Positions 1-5,955 of a stretch of DNA of 10,081 nucleotides are shown one piece after another. The DNA is from Desulfurococcales archaeon ex4484_204 (GTDB lineage Archaea > Thermoproteota > Thermoprotei_A > Sulfolobales > NBVN01). The position numbers were made by a program, and so were the translations under genes. Below the pieces are notes generated by a model, which had not been told where the DNA came from, searched no databases, and saw nothing but the letters and a program-made list of their open reading frames with translations. Numbering within the stretch: the stretch's first letter is position 1; every line of letters begins with the position of its first letter. The stretch lies in NCBI GenBank assembly GCA_002255065.1, contig NJEF01000038.1, forward strand, positions 1 through 10,081. Reading direction: 5' to 3'.

Positions 1-401
1 CCTACCGTAACCCATCCCTTATGGGTGGCTATCCTGATAGAGGTTAGCCCATTAGGTTTCCATAAGTGGTCGTCAAGCCATATACTAACCCTCCTAACTA
101 CTGGAAATTCCGTTTCAGCTAGTCCTAATTTCTTTAACCGAAGAAAGCTCTTAGCTCTAGTACTAGCGTCTTGACAAGAAGTATAAACGTAGTACGAAGG
201 TATTTGAGGATATAAGTTCCTCATTTCACGATACTTAAGAGCTTTCAATTTAGTGAAGCTCTTAACCTTGCTTCTAACAGCATACATCATGAGTTGTTCT
301 ACCATGTTACGATACATGCCCTCAAGCTCAACGAAGACCTTAAACACCTTCCTCGGCAACTTAATGCTTCTAACTATGACTGTCCTAGCTACTCTAGTCA
401 T
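1..401 (-). CDS. tnpB: TnpB (IS607/IS605-type RNA-guided nuclease homologue), N-terminal 133 residues
   Basis: Reading from an ATG at 401 gives an uninterrupted frame to the window edge. The protein begins MTRVARTVIVRSIKLPRK and continues with the family's helical N-terminal region. It includes SYYVYTSCQDASTRAKSF (about residues 73-90), a segment matching the conserved 'P-S-x-x-x…A-x-x-R-A-x-S' stretch of archaeal TnpB, and IWLDDHLWK near residues 107-115. The catalytic RuvC-like acidic residues and the zinc finger lie further on, outside the window, so intactness cannot be judged. The start overlaps the end of tnpA by 8 bases, which implies translational coupling. TnpB proteins are RNA-guided DNA nucleases that help the element persist; that is family knowledge, not shown here. 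Confidence 0.85.
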   Translation of the reverse strand, partial: MTRVARTVIVRSIKLPRKVFKVFVELEGMYRNMVEQLMMYAVRSKVKSFTKLKALKYREMRNLYPQIPSYYVYTSCQDASTRAKSFLRLKKLGLAETEFPVVRRVSIWLDDHLWKPNGLTSIRIATHKGWVTV

Positions 402-1029
402 TCTCCTCAACCTCCTCTAGTAATTGCTTAAAACCTTGAACCAAGCATCTCTTCTTATGACTCCTCATACCGTAGAGCTCACCAGCAAATGAAGTTACTA
501 TGGCAAGTAGGTCTTCAACCAATTCCTGATAAGCATCCTTAGGCACCTCACCATAAATAACCTCTATTCTAACACCGTATTGCCTAAAGAAGTAATCTAG
601 GTACTCAAAGCCAAAGCGAGTCAGCCTGTCCTTGTAGGTAACAACTACTACATCTACTTGCCTATTCACAATGTAGTTGAATAGCTTCATTAATCCTCTA
701 CGGTTTGTCTTAAGACCACTAGCTACATCACTTAGGACATCAACTACTCTATAGCCTTTAGCAGTACAATACTGGGTAAGGTATTGGATTTGTCTCTCTA
801 AATTGCTCCTCTGGTTGCTTGAGCTTACACGAGCATATATGACTGCTTTAACTTCCTTCACCTCTACTCCACTTAATAGTCTCTTTACCTCGCTTTCTGG
901 TATACGGTATTTTCCTCCGAGTGTTTGTACTGCTCTTATCTTTCCCTCCTTAATCCATCTACGTAGAGTAACATAGCTAACACCAAGAAGCCTACAAACC
1001 TCCTTAGGCCTCAGCAAACGCTCGCTCAC
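394..1029 (-). CDS. tnpA: IS607-type serine recombinase/transposase TnpA
   Basis: This 211-residue protein is full length for IS607 TnpA. Residues 1-52 form a MerR-like helix-turn-helix (KEVCRLLGVSYVTLRRWIKEGK, then GGKYRIPESEV). A small serine-recombinase catalytic domain follows: YARVSS at 65-70, with Ser69 the likely nucleophile and Arg67 beside it, and DRLTRFG at 134-140 carrying the two catalytic arginines 135 and 138. The C-terminus is helical. It would cut and rejoin DNA through a 5' phosphoserine intermediate, moving the element via a circular form. A GTG start fits: the upstream ATG is in another frame, and a TATA box sits about 35 bases before the GTG. No stops or missing catalytic residues are seen, so it may be active. 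Confidence 0.93.
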   Translation of the reverse strand: MSERLLRPKEVCRLLGVSYVTLRRWIKEGKIRAVQTLGGKYRIPESEVKRLLSGVEVKEVKAVIYARVSSSNQRSNLERQIQYLTQYCTAKGYRVVDVLSDVASGLKTNRRGLMKLFNYIVNRQVDVVVVTYKDRLTRFGFEYLDYFFRQYGVRIEVIYGEVPKDAYQELVEDLLAIVTSFAGELYGMRSHKKRCLVQGFKQLLEEVEEND

Positions 1030-1054
1030 TCTTATCCATTACATATGCTTGATA

Positions 1055-1282
1055 TCAACCTATATAAACATACCCTCTGAACATCAAAATATATTCTGCC
1101 CCTAAAACCTTAGTGTGTAGCTCGGGCTCCGACGCCGTGTGCAGCTCCAGCCCCCTAGCCACTCCCTGAGGTAGGAGCACCTTGGGCTCGAGGCCCGCGA
1201 AGCCGCTGTTAGCTATAGCGACCGCCTCGACCCTCCTTAAGCCATCAACCCTCTCGATCCTCACCCTCAGCCTCAGCACCAC
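1055..1282 (-). pseudogene. Truncated retropepsin-like (clan AA aspartic protease-like) protein, C-terminus lost to the IS607 element
   Basis: The frame encodes 75 residues. Residues 1-60 are G/C-rich host-type sequence: an N-terminal strand (VLRLRVRIERVDG), VEAVAIANSGFAGLEP at about 18-33, and VLLPQGVARGLEL at 35-47. This order resembles small archaeal retropepsin-like proteins with a '(D/N)(T/S)G-F' turn followed by 'P-x-x-x-LP…A-x-x-L-x-L'. The turn here is N-S-G, so the usual aspartate is absent even before truncation. From about residue 61 (AEYILMFRGYVYIG) the DNA becomes A/T-rich and belongs to the mobile element, so the last 15 residues are probably accidental. Relatives are roughly 100-120 residues, so about half is missing. 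Start: GTG with a perfect Shine-Dalgarno. The family call is moderate; the truncation is better supported. Confidence 0.5.
1059..1069 (-). promoter_or_regulatory. TATA box of the tnpA-tnpB operon
   Basis: On the minus strand this reads GTTTATATAGG, a near-ideal archaeal TATA element. A transcription start about 25 bases downstream would fall near 1038, leaving a leader of about 9 bases before the tnpA GTG at 1029. It lies inside the inferred element, so the element brings its own promoter. Confidence 0.6.
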
Positions 1283-1284
1283 CG

Positions 1285-1293
1285 ATCACCTCC
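1285..1293 (-). promoter_or_regulatory. Perfect Shine-Dalgarno of the truncated retropepsin-like gene
   Basis: The minus strand reads GGAGGTGAT, fully complementary to the archaeal 16S rRNA 3' tail (AUCACCUCC). It lies two bases before the GTG at 1282. It is the strongest ribosome site in the window and shows the host gene was once well translated. Confidence 0.6.
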
Positions 1294-1383
1294 ACCTCAA
1301 GTAGTGTTAGCAGTAGCTCCTCCATACATTCATCCATTAGGGAGGCTCTAGCAAGGATAATAAGTATTGCTTGCCCTTGAAGT

Positions 1384-1434
1384 CCTTAACGCCACCTTAG
1401 CGCTCCTATAGCGAGGGAGCTAGCTACGTTAAGG
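1384..1434 (-). other. Long imperfect hairpin spanning the PAP2-like stop codon
   Basis: An 8-base perfect inverted repeat, CCTTAACG at 1384-1391 and CGTTAAGG at 1427-1434, encloses a second stem (GGAGC with GCTCC, extended by GCTA with TAGC across a two-base bulge). In the minus-strand transcript this gives a stem of about 17 pairs with an asymmetric internal loop on its 3' side. It includes the stop codon of the upstream PAP2-like gene. It may be a 3'-end stabilising or terminator-like structure; no poly-U tract follows, so it is not a canonical archaeal terminator. Confidence 0.45.
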
Positions 1435-2019
1435 GGTGTAGAAGTCTAGGAGTTCTAGCCCTACGTAAGTGATTGCTGTGAAGACAACCCCTATAGCTAC
1501 CCCTAGGGCTACCTCGTACGGTTTATGTGCTTTAAGCGCTAGCCTAGCGTACGCGGTAGGTATTAGCAGTAGGTACAGCAGTGCGTGGTGCGGTCCTAGG
1601 GCTAGGACTAGGTAGGTTGTTGGGCCAGCTACCCCGCACGCGTGGACGCTGGGCTTAAGCCTCAGCGACGCCGCCAGCATTGCTGCCGTAACAACTACGT
1701 ACGTTAGGATGAAGCCCGCCTCCAGCAAGCTACCTAAGTACTTGAAGTACGTGGAGCCAGCTATGTAGGAGGCTATGGCGTAGGTGAAGTACTTAGGCCT
1801 TAACCTACGGCTGGACACGAAGAGGTCGGTCATCCCCCTAACAGTATCGATAACTATCCCCGCTATCGGTAAAATCCCTAGGAACGCAACTACCGCAGCA
1901 ACCCCTGAAGGGCTTAGGGAGCCATCCACGTAGAGCACGTAGGTTCCCAGCAGCACCGCGTAGATGGGTGTGCTGGTAGCGTGTGACAGCACCCCAGCAA
2001 CCCTAACACCTAGGCTCAA
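1429..2019 (-). CDS. PAP2-superfamily-like integral membrane protein (divergent lipid phosphatase fold)
   Basis: About 196 residues with five or six hydrophobic segments. The C-terminal half carries a divergent PAP2 signature. KPSVHACGVAGPTTYLV stands where the family has its 'SGH' motif (serine and histidine present), and ARLALKAHKPYEVALG matches the final 'R…H…E-V-x-x-G' motif, whose histidine is the usual nucleophile. SRRLRPKYF in a loop is typical of this archaeal branch. PAP2 enzymes remove phosphate from lipid phosphates at the membrane; the substrate here is unknown. The frame is open to 2193, but that extension overlaps the membrane gene at 2100-2273 and gives a non-membrane, Gly/Arg-rich N-terminus. 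I therefore prefer a TTG at 2019 (another TTG at 2046 is possible). A weak TATA-like CTTTTATTA lies near 2051-2059. Start uncertain; family call moderate. Confidence 0.62.
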   Translation of the reverse strand: MSLGVRVAGVLSHATSTPIYAVLLGTYVLYVDGSLSPSGVAAVVAFLGILPIAGIVIDTVRGMTDLFVSSRRLRPKYFTYAIASYIAGSTYFKYLGSLLEAGFILTYVVVTAAMLAASLRLKPSVHACGVAGPTTYLVLALGPHHALLYLLLIPTAYARLALKAHKPYEVALGVAIGVVFTAITYVGLELLDFYTP

Positions 2020-2099
2020 GAAGCATACCCATGTAGGTAGGGGCAACGTAATAAAAGCGTTCCCGAAGTAGCTACGTAGCGAACCCCTACCCGCGAGCC

Positions 2100-2273
2100 C
2101 TACACACCAGCCCCTGCCAGCGCCCTCGCGAGGCCGTAGATGCTGACTATGTAAACCGTCGAGACGAGGAGTATTAGGGCGAAGCCCGAGCATGACCTCA
2201 GGGTGAGGCAGGGGTCGGAGGCGTGATAGGCGAGCAGCAGGGGTAGGAGGGAGAGAACTAGTGAGGACCTCAC
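2100..2273 (-). CDS. 57-residue small membrane protein, unrecognised
   Basis: A GTG at 2273 opens a frame of 57 residues ending in TAG at 2100. It begins MRSSLVLSLLPLLLAYHA, a first hydrophobic helix, followed by a short polar loop with two cysteines (DPCLTLRSC, about 20-28). A second helix, GFALILLVSTVYIVSIYGLA (about 30-49), is followed by a short tail. The alternation of hydrophobic helices and a compact loop is what a real small membrane protein looks like, and the competing frame here is Gly/Arg-rich nonsense. It sits just upstream of the PAP2-like gene and downstream of another two-helix protein, suggesting a membrane gene cluster. I know no family for it. The same frame stays open upstream to about 2350 but has no other standard start codon. 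Confidence 0.5.
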   Translation of the reverse strand: MRSSLVLSLLPLLLAYHASDPCLTLRSCSGFALILLVSTVYIVSIYGLARALAGAGV

Positions 2274-2410
2274 CCCTATGGATAGGGCCGCTACCCTACT
2301 CCTAAGAGACCTAAACCACCTACCGTTTGTCCCTGGAGGGTCGTTCCTTGTAGATTAGGGTTGTTTGTGGTCGCCTCTAGGGGCTTCCACCTCACCTAGA
2401 GGGCTCACCT

Positions 2411-2638
2411 TCACGGCTCATTGAGGCTGGGTAGGTACCTGGCGAGGCCCCAAAGCCCGAGTACCCAACCAATTAAGTGGATCGGTAGGGATAGGGCGAC
2501 CCATGGGAACCAGAACTCCACGCACCTAACCTCGTCGTATAGCGGGGGTTTAGGGACCTCCGGGATGTCGTCTATGAAGGCGTAGGTCTGGATAGAGCCG
2601 AAGAAGCACGTTATGGCTAGCACCGCGAATAGCAGCAC
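2411..2638 (-). CDS. 75-residue two-helix membrane protein, unrecognised
   Basis: The protein has a hydrophobic N-terminal segment (residues 2-18, with LLFAVLAITCFF) that could be a signal anchor. A polar, proline- and acid-rich stretch of about 25 residues follows (IDDIPEVPKPPLYDEVRC). A second membrane segment is rich in tryptophan (residues about 43-67, WFPWVALSLPIHLIGWVLGLWG), and the tail is short. The likely layout is two helices with a 25-residue loop containing one cysteine. Start GTG at 2638; the frame is open further upstream (to a TAA just before the methyltransferase stop) but offers no other start codon. It lies 74 bases after the methyltransferase in the same direction, so co-transcription is possible. 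No function can be assigned. Confidence 0.55.
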   Translation of the reverse strand: MLLFAVLAITCFFGSIQTYAFIDDIPEVPKPPLYDEVRCVEFWFPWVALSLPIHLIGWVLGLWGLARYLPSLNEP

Positions 2639-2712
2639 CTTAGGGTAGCTAGGCCTTAGGAAGGCGAGCCCTGCTAGGGGTCCCCCGCACCCACCGCACC
2701 GCCGACCACCAC

Positions 2713-3462
2713 CTAGTGTTTAAGGAACTTAGCTACGTAGAATAGCTTGCCGAAGAGGTACCTATAGCTGAGGAGCTCTAGGCCCTCGGGCTTAACCCTC
2801 ACCGGTAGCTTATCCCTACCGGTAGCCCTATCAATGAACGTGACCTGGTCGTAGACAACGACGAAGCCGCCGGCCCTAGTAACCCTAGCGGCCTCCCTGA
2901 GGGCCCTGCGGGGGTCGCTGAAGTATGTGAAGGCACCCCCTATGAGGACCCTGTCGAAGACCCCCTCCTTAAACGGTAGGTACTCCCCGCAGCCTAGGAC
3001 TAGGTAGACGTCCTCCACACTCCACATCCCTAGGTTCTCAACACACCTACTCAGCATCTTCTCCGAAATGTCCAGGCCCACGATAGGGCCCTCGGTAAAC
3101 CTCCTGAAGTACGGTACGTTACCGCACGTCCCTACGCTTACCTCGAGCACTGCGTCACCGCCCCCGATATCCATTGAGGAGACGACCTCCTCCCTAAGGG
3201 AGTCCTCGGTAACGCCGTAGAGCTTTATGAGCCTTGACTCGAGGACGTCGTAGAAGGGTGCGTACATGTTGTAGAGGATCCTCTGCAGGGTGTTAACACC
3301 CTTAAAGCACTCACCAACTCTGAAGTCGGGGAAGCCCTCCCTAATAGGGAACGACCTACCGCAGCACCTGCACTTAAGGTAGCTATCGGAGAGCTCTACA
3401 CCGCACCCGCACTTAGGGCACCCTAAAAACTTCAGCAAGCCCTCAAGCAAGCACGCCCCCAA
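2713..3462 (-). CDS. Zinc-ribbon plus class I SAM-dependent methyltransferase
   Basis: Residues 13-50 form a Trm112-like zinc ribbon, with CPKC at 15-18 and a second C-x-x-C pair at 31 and 34, followed by the typical 'FPIREGFPDF'. From about residue 66 a class I methyltransferase follows: YNMYAPFYD (64-72), the SAM-binding strand and loop VLEVSVGTCGN (105-115), the acidic residue GLD at 131, GCGEYLPF (157-164) and FDRVLIGGAFTYFSDP (169-184). This layout matches small-molecule or quinone-type (UbiE-like) methyltransferases with an N-terminal zinc ribbon; the substrate is not evident. The second motif I glycine is changed (E-V-S-V-G-T-C-G instead of D-x-G-x-G-x-G). The TTG start at 3462 sits 24 bases after a TATA-like CTTAAAAG, so the mRNA may be nearly leaderless. 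Confidence 0.82.
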   Translation of the reverse strand: MGACLLEGLLKFLGCPKCGCGVELSDSYLKCRCCGRSFPIREGFPDFRVGECFKGVNTLQRILYNMYAPFYDVLESRLIKLYGVTEDSLREEVVSSMDIGGGDAVLEVSVGTCGNVPYFRRFTEGPIVGLDISEKMLSRCVENLGMWSVEDVYLVLGCGEYLPFKEGVFDRVLIGGAFTYFSDPRRALREAARVTRAGGFVVVYDQVTFIDRATGRDKLPVRVKPEGLELLSYRYLFGKLFYVAKFLKH

Positions 3463-3481
3463 AGCTTACCCGTTAAGAAGG

Positions 3482-3489
3482 CTTTTAAG
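3482..3489 (-). promoter_or_regulatory. TATA-like box of the methyltransferase gene
   Basis: The minus strand reads CTTAAAAG, centred about 24 bases before the TTG at 3462. That spacing predicts transcription beginning at or very near the start codon, a leaderless message common in crenarchaea. It also suggests the methyltransferase is not simply a continuation of the isomerase transcript. Confidence 0.4.
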
Positions 3490-3578
3490 AGGTGCTGGTA
3501 AGCAGCGAACCCCTTAGCTGTTGGAGGTACTGCCTCAGAGGTCCGTGGCCGTTAGGTAGAGGGCATCACTAAGTTGGG

Positions 3579-4820
3579 CTAGACCTCCTCGTACCCTAGG
3601 TTGAGGAGGCCTGCTAACACCTCAAGCTCCCTCCTGTAATCCCCTGGAGTGATTACGTAGTGGTTCCCCATGGGGTTCTCAACGAGCTTTAACCCGCCCT
3701 TAAGCCTTACAAGGACCTGGGTCCTGCAGGCATCCCTGGTTACGGGGCCTTCGTTAACCACCTCCCCGACCCCCGCCCTAATAACCCCTCTTAGCGCGTC
3801 CAACCTAGCCATGGTTACCGTGGAGCCCTTGGGTAGGGAGCCCTCAACACCTACACCGAGCCCTGACTCGAAGTGGGTTCTGAGCCTGTAGTTAGCTACT
3901 AGCTTGGTAGCTACGGTGCAGTGGGCTACGAGGACCTCCCCTCCCTCAACCCAGGCTATGTTGCCCATGAATGAAGGCCTGCTGGACACCCCCGATAGCA
4001 GGGCCATGGTCACCGCTGAGGGGACGTCCCCCTCGCACCCAGCTGTGAATCCCTCATCGTTAAGCATGCTTAGGGCTAGGCACGCCGTTAACCCGTAGTC
4101 GAGCATGTCGAAGCACCTAATAGTGAGGACCCTAGCTCCAGCCCTGTTAAGAACCCTCCTCAAAGCTACGTACACCTTAACAGCTCTAGCAACGTCCTCA
4201 ACACCTACGCCGACCATGTCGGCACCCCTGAACCTACGCAGTGCTTCACCCACCTCACCCTCGCTAACCCTCGCAGCATCGTTAACAACCTCATCAACCC
4301 CTACCCTCACGAACTTGAGGTTGAGCAGCTTACGTAGGGCGCCCAGCTGCTCGTTGCTGTATATGAGCCACGGCGATGGCTCCCCGACCAGGACTACTCT
4401 AGAGCCCCTAACCCCTGAGTAGGCCCTCGAAGCCCTTAGGAAGACCTCTAGGGACTCCCTAAAACCCCTATCACCAAACATGAGTAGGTGGGCTGGCAGG
4501 CCCTCATACCTAATCCTGGAGATAGCTTCTAGGGATGCAGCTAAGCTGTTCTGACCTCTATGGGCTACGACAGCTACAGGGGCCCCCTTCCTAGCTAGCT
4601 CTAGAACTAAGTGCTCGGTACCCCCGGTCAGCACGGGGGCTACGTACGCGGCAACCCCCTCAACCCCGAGCTCCCTAACCCCGCTAACGGTGGTGGTAAC
4701 GCCTTGCTCCCCATGGATTAAGTCCTTAATAGAGCCCTTAATGGAGTCGTTAACAGCTCTGACAGCGTCGGGGTCGTGTATGGGTGATGCAATAGGTACA
4801 TAGATAACCCTGCCCCCCAA
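3579..4820 (-). CDS. L-fucose/L-arabinose isomerase-like sugar isomerase family protein
   Basis: This 413-residue protein has the C-terminal signature of the short fucose-isomerase-like family. Key stretches are CEGDVPSAVTMALL (262-275), RPSFMGNIAW (281-290), VLVAHCT (296-302), RTHFESGLGVGVEG (314-327), ACRTQVLVRL (364-373) and NPMGNHYVI (382-390). Glu263 or Asp265 and His387 are the plausible metal ligands by analogy with FucI; an exact match needs alignment. The N-terminal half is two Rossmann-like lobes, with TGGTEHLVLELA near 65-76 and VVLVGEPSPWLI near 142-153. The known reaction of the superfamily is manganese-dependent aldose-ketose isomerisation in the cytoplasm. No kinase, aldolase or sugar transporter lies nearby, so the natural substrate is open. 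TTG start at 4820; a weak TATA-like CTTAATTGC lies around 4847-4856. Shorter than FucI (about 590) but normal for this branch. Confidence 0.78.
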   Translation of the reverse strand: MGGRVIYVPIASPIHDPDAVRAVNDSIKGSIKDLIHGEQGVTTTVSGVRELGVEGVAAYVAPVLTGGTEHLVLELARKGAPVAVVAHRGQNSLAASLEAISRIRYEGLPAHLLMFGDRGFRESLEVFLRASRAYSGVRGSRVVLVGEPSPWLIYSNEQLGALRKLLNLKFVRVGVDEVVNDAARVSEGEVGEALRRFRGADMVGVGVEDVARAVKVYVALRRVLNRAGARVLTIRCFDMLDYGLTACLALSMLNDEGFTAGCEGDVPSAVTMALLSGVSSRPSFMGNIAWVEGGEVLVAHCTVATKLVANYRLRTHFESGLGVGVEGSLPKGSTVTMARLDALRGVIRAGVGEVVNEGPVTRDACRTQVLVRLKGGLKLVENPMGNHYVITPGDYRRELEVLAGLLNLGYEEV

Positions 4821-5220
4821 CCAGCACCCCCTCAGTAGTAGGACCTAAGCAATTAAGCTGTGATGGAGTTAGCGACACCAGCACATACCCCAGCAAGCCC
4901 TCCACATAAGGGGGCGAGCCACCGATATTAGGGGCCCTCCTCAGAACGCCTACTTCCTTAAGGCCTCCTTAACGAACCTTAACCTCTCGGCCCTGCTATA
5001 GACTCAAGCCTATCCCTGTCTCTCCTCAACATCCCTTAGCTTGGAGTGGGCGTAGATGGCGTCTCAGACTTAGGTTAATGGGCACGGGCAACCACTACGG
5101 GCTAACTGAGGAGCTGCTGCACCTAGCCTGGTCAAGCCTTAAGACCTCCTAGAAGGGCTTGCACCCAGCCAGCACGCGCTAGCAATGCTGGCTACACTTA
5201 CCTACGCCTCAACCCCTCAC
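4821..5220. other. 400-base stretch without an intact gene
   Basis: No frame on either strand is open over a useful length. The right two-thirds looks like decayed coding DNA (see the pseudogene entry at 4950-5060). On the plus strand, an ATG at 5078 reads MGTGNHYGLTEELLHLAWSSLKT and then stops at 5150, after which a shifted frame reads LEGLAPSQHALAMLATLTYA. This is weakly reminiscent of the helical start of a HEPN protein. The left part (4821-4920) holds the presumed promoter of the isomerase gene and nothing else I can recognise. Confidence 0.4.
4950..5060 (-). pseudogene. Frameshifted remnant of an unrecognised helical protein
   Basis: Reading from 5060 downwards, one frame gives AIYAHSKLRDVEERQG and then TAG and TGA stops. 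The +2 frame over the same gap gives DRLESIAG. The first frame then resumes with RAERLRFVKEALRK before a terminal TAG at 4950. The pieces join into one charged, amphipathic helix-like protein end, as expected for a gene broken by two small indels. I cannot assign a family. The remnant could be a former toxin-antitoxin or repeat-family gene, which would suit the neighbourhood, but that is only inference. Confidence 0.3.
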
Positions 5221-5221
5221 C

Positions 5222-5230
5222 TTATTTATT
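5222..5230 (+). promoter_or_regulatory. TATA-like box of HEPN/MNT module 1
   Basis: TTATTTATT, preceded by a C-rich stretch, lies about 40 bases before the ATG at 5265. A start site near 5250 would give a 15-base leader. Because the box overlaps the TTG at 5229, that TTG cannot be the start of a protein made from this promoter. Confidence 0.45.
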
Positions 5231-5264
5231 GAGTAGGGCAGTATTTAGTGACGCTGGTGGTGGT

Positions 5265-5651
5265 ATGTCGTTTGAGGAGGCGGAGGTGATTAGGAGGAGG
5301 GCTGAGTCCTTCCTAAGGAACGCTGCTAGGCTTATTGAGGAAGGCGAGTACGACTTAGGGATGTTTAGCTTGGAGCAGTACTGCCAACTAATCCTTAAGT
5401 ACAAGCTCCTCGTTAAGAAGGGCTCCTACCCGAGGACGCATTCACTGAGGAGGCTGATTAGGGAGCTAGGGGAGTTTAACCCCGGGATCCTCGACCTAGT
5501 TAATAAGGTGGGAAACCTCCACTACATTGCCCGGCTTGAGGAGGCCTACATAGCGTCGAGGTACCTCCCAATAGTTTATGAGGAGGGGGAGGTTAAGGAC
5601 ATGTTAAGGTTTGTCCTCGAGGTGTTTAAGCCCGTTGCCGAGGCCGTATGA
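5265..5651 (+). CDS. HEPN domain protein, likely toxin of a HEPN/MNT toxin-antitoxin pair (module 1)
   Basis: The protein is 128 residues from the ATG at 5265. A TTG at 5229 in the same frame would add 12 residues, but it lies within the TATA box. It is all helical, with the HEPN pattern: an N-terminal helix (EAEVIRRRAESFLRNAARLIEEG), the four-helix core (YDLGMFSLEQYCQLILKYKLL), then YPRTHSLRRLI (about residues 56-66) and LEEAYIASRYLP (about 91-102). HEPN proteins paired with MNT partners are commonly ribonuclease-type toxins; the classical Arg-x4-6-His motif is not clearly present, although the conserved Arg-Thr-His turn is. The gene overlaps its MNT partner by 17 bases. Its paralogue lies at 8056-8466. 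Confidence 0.85.
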   Translation: MSFEEAEVIRRRAESFLRNAARLIEEGEYDLGMFSLEQYCQLILKYKLLVKKGSYPRTHSLRRLIRELGEFNPGILDLVNKVGNLHYIARLEEAYIASRYLPIVYEEGEVKDMLRFVLEVFKPVAEAV

Positions 5652-5955
5652 GCTCAGGGTCCTGGAGTACCTTAGAAACTATAGAGCGGTTGCGGGGAGG
5701 GTTAAGGAGGTAGTTAAGAGAGTGGACCCCGGCGCGGAGGTGTACGTATTCGGGTCCGTAGTGCGCGGGAGGTACACTGGCGCGAGTGATATCGATATAC
5801 TGGTGGTAACCAACAACATCGATAGGAAGTACAGCATCGTGGTTGAGGCGTACAGGAGCACTGAAGCACCCATAGAGCTGCACGTAGTTACACATGAGCA
5901 GTTCGAGAAGTGGTATAAGCGGTTCATACCGGGGGACGAGGTAGTGAAGGTCTAG
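5635..5955 (+). CDS. MNT-type minimal nucleotidyltransferase, likely antitoxin (module 1)
   Basis: This small protein has the Pol-beta nucleotidyltransferase core: EVYVFGSVVRGRYTGASDID carries the Gly-Ser-x10-Asp-x-Asp active site (Gly40, Ser41, Asp52, Asp54). A third acidic residue, IELHVV (Glu81), is in the usual place. MNT antitoxins can neutralise HEPN toxins by binding or by attaching AMP to them. I chose the TTG at 5635 (106 residues) because it gives the same motif numbering as the paralogue at 8463. The frame is open to a TTG at 5611, and the ATG in the ATGA at the HEPN stop is in a different frame. The 17-base overlap with the HEPN gene implies coupled translation. Confidence 0.82.
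   Translation: MPRPYELRVLEYLRNYRAVAGRVKEVVKRVDPGAEVYVFGSVVRGRYTGASDIDILVVTNNIDRKYSIVVEAYRSTEAPIELHVVTHEQFEKWYKRFIPGDEVVKV

Larger units (their letters stand above)
1..1102 (-). mobile_element. IS607-family insertion sequence, partial (tnpA-tnpB), right part only
   Basis: The segment carries a MerR-like helix-turn-helix plus serine recombinase gene followed by an overlapping tnpB, the diagnostic layout of IS607-type elements. It is visibly richer in A and T than everything to its right; the change falls between about 1075 and 1115. The family makes no terminal inverted repeats and inserts at or next to GG dinucleotides. On the tnpA strand a GGGG run lies at 1099-1102, exactly where the neighbouring coding sequence stops looking host-like, so I place the boundary there by inference. 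The other end, with the rest of tnpB and any guide RNA encoded there, is outside the window. Confidence 0.8.

Noticed and set aside
1245..1337. A 30-residue minus-strand frame overlapping the start of the truncated retropepsin-like gene
   Set aside because: Its second half is simply the shifted reading of the ribosome site and start of the next gene. The beginning (MDECMEELLLTLLEVEV) could be the end of a decayed coupled gene, but there is too little to call.
2020..2193. N-terminal extension of the PAP2-like protein to an ATG at 2193
   Set aside because: It overlaps a more plausible membrane gene at 2100-2273 and gives a Gly/Arg-rich, non-membrane N-terminus unlike the family.
2639..2712. 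Upstream extension of the 75-residue membrane protein giving a cysteine/glycine-rich, zinc-knuckle-like stretch
   Set aside because: No start codon occurs in that frame before a TAA, and the Cys/Gly run comes from a GGT/GGG-rich spacer.
3670..4422. Several plus-strand frames opposite the sugar isomerase
   Set aside because: Ser/Thr/Pro-rich antisense products with no motif, covering a gene with a strong family signature.
5229..5264. TTG start adding 12 residues to HEPN protein 1
   Set aside because: The TTG overlaps the TATA-like box at 5222-5230, so a transcript from that promoter cannot include it; the ATG at 5265 fits.
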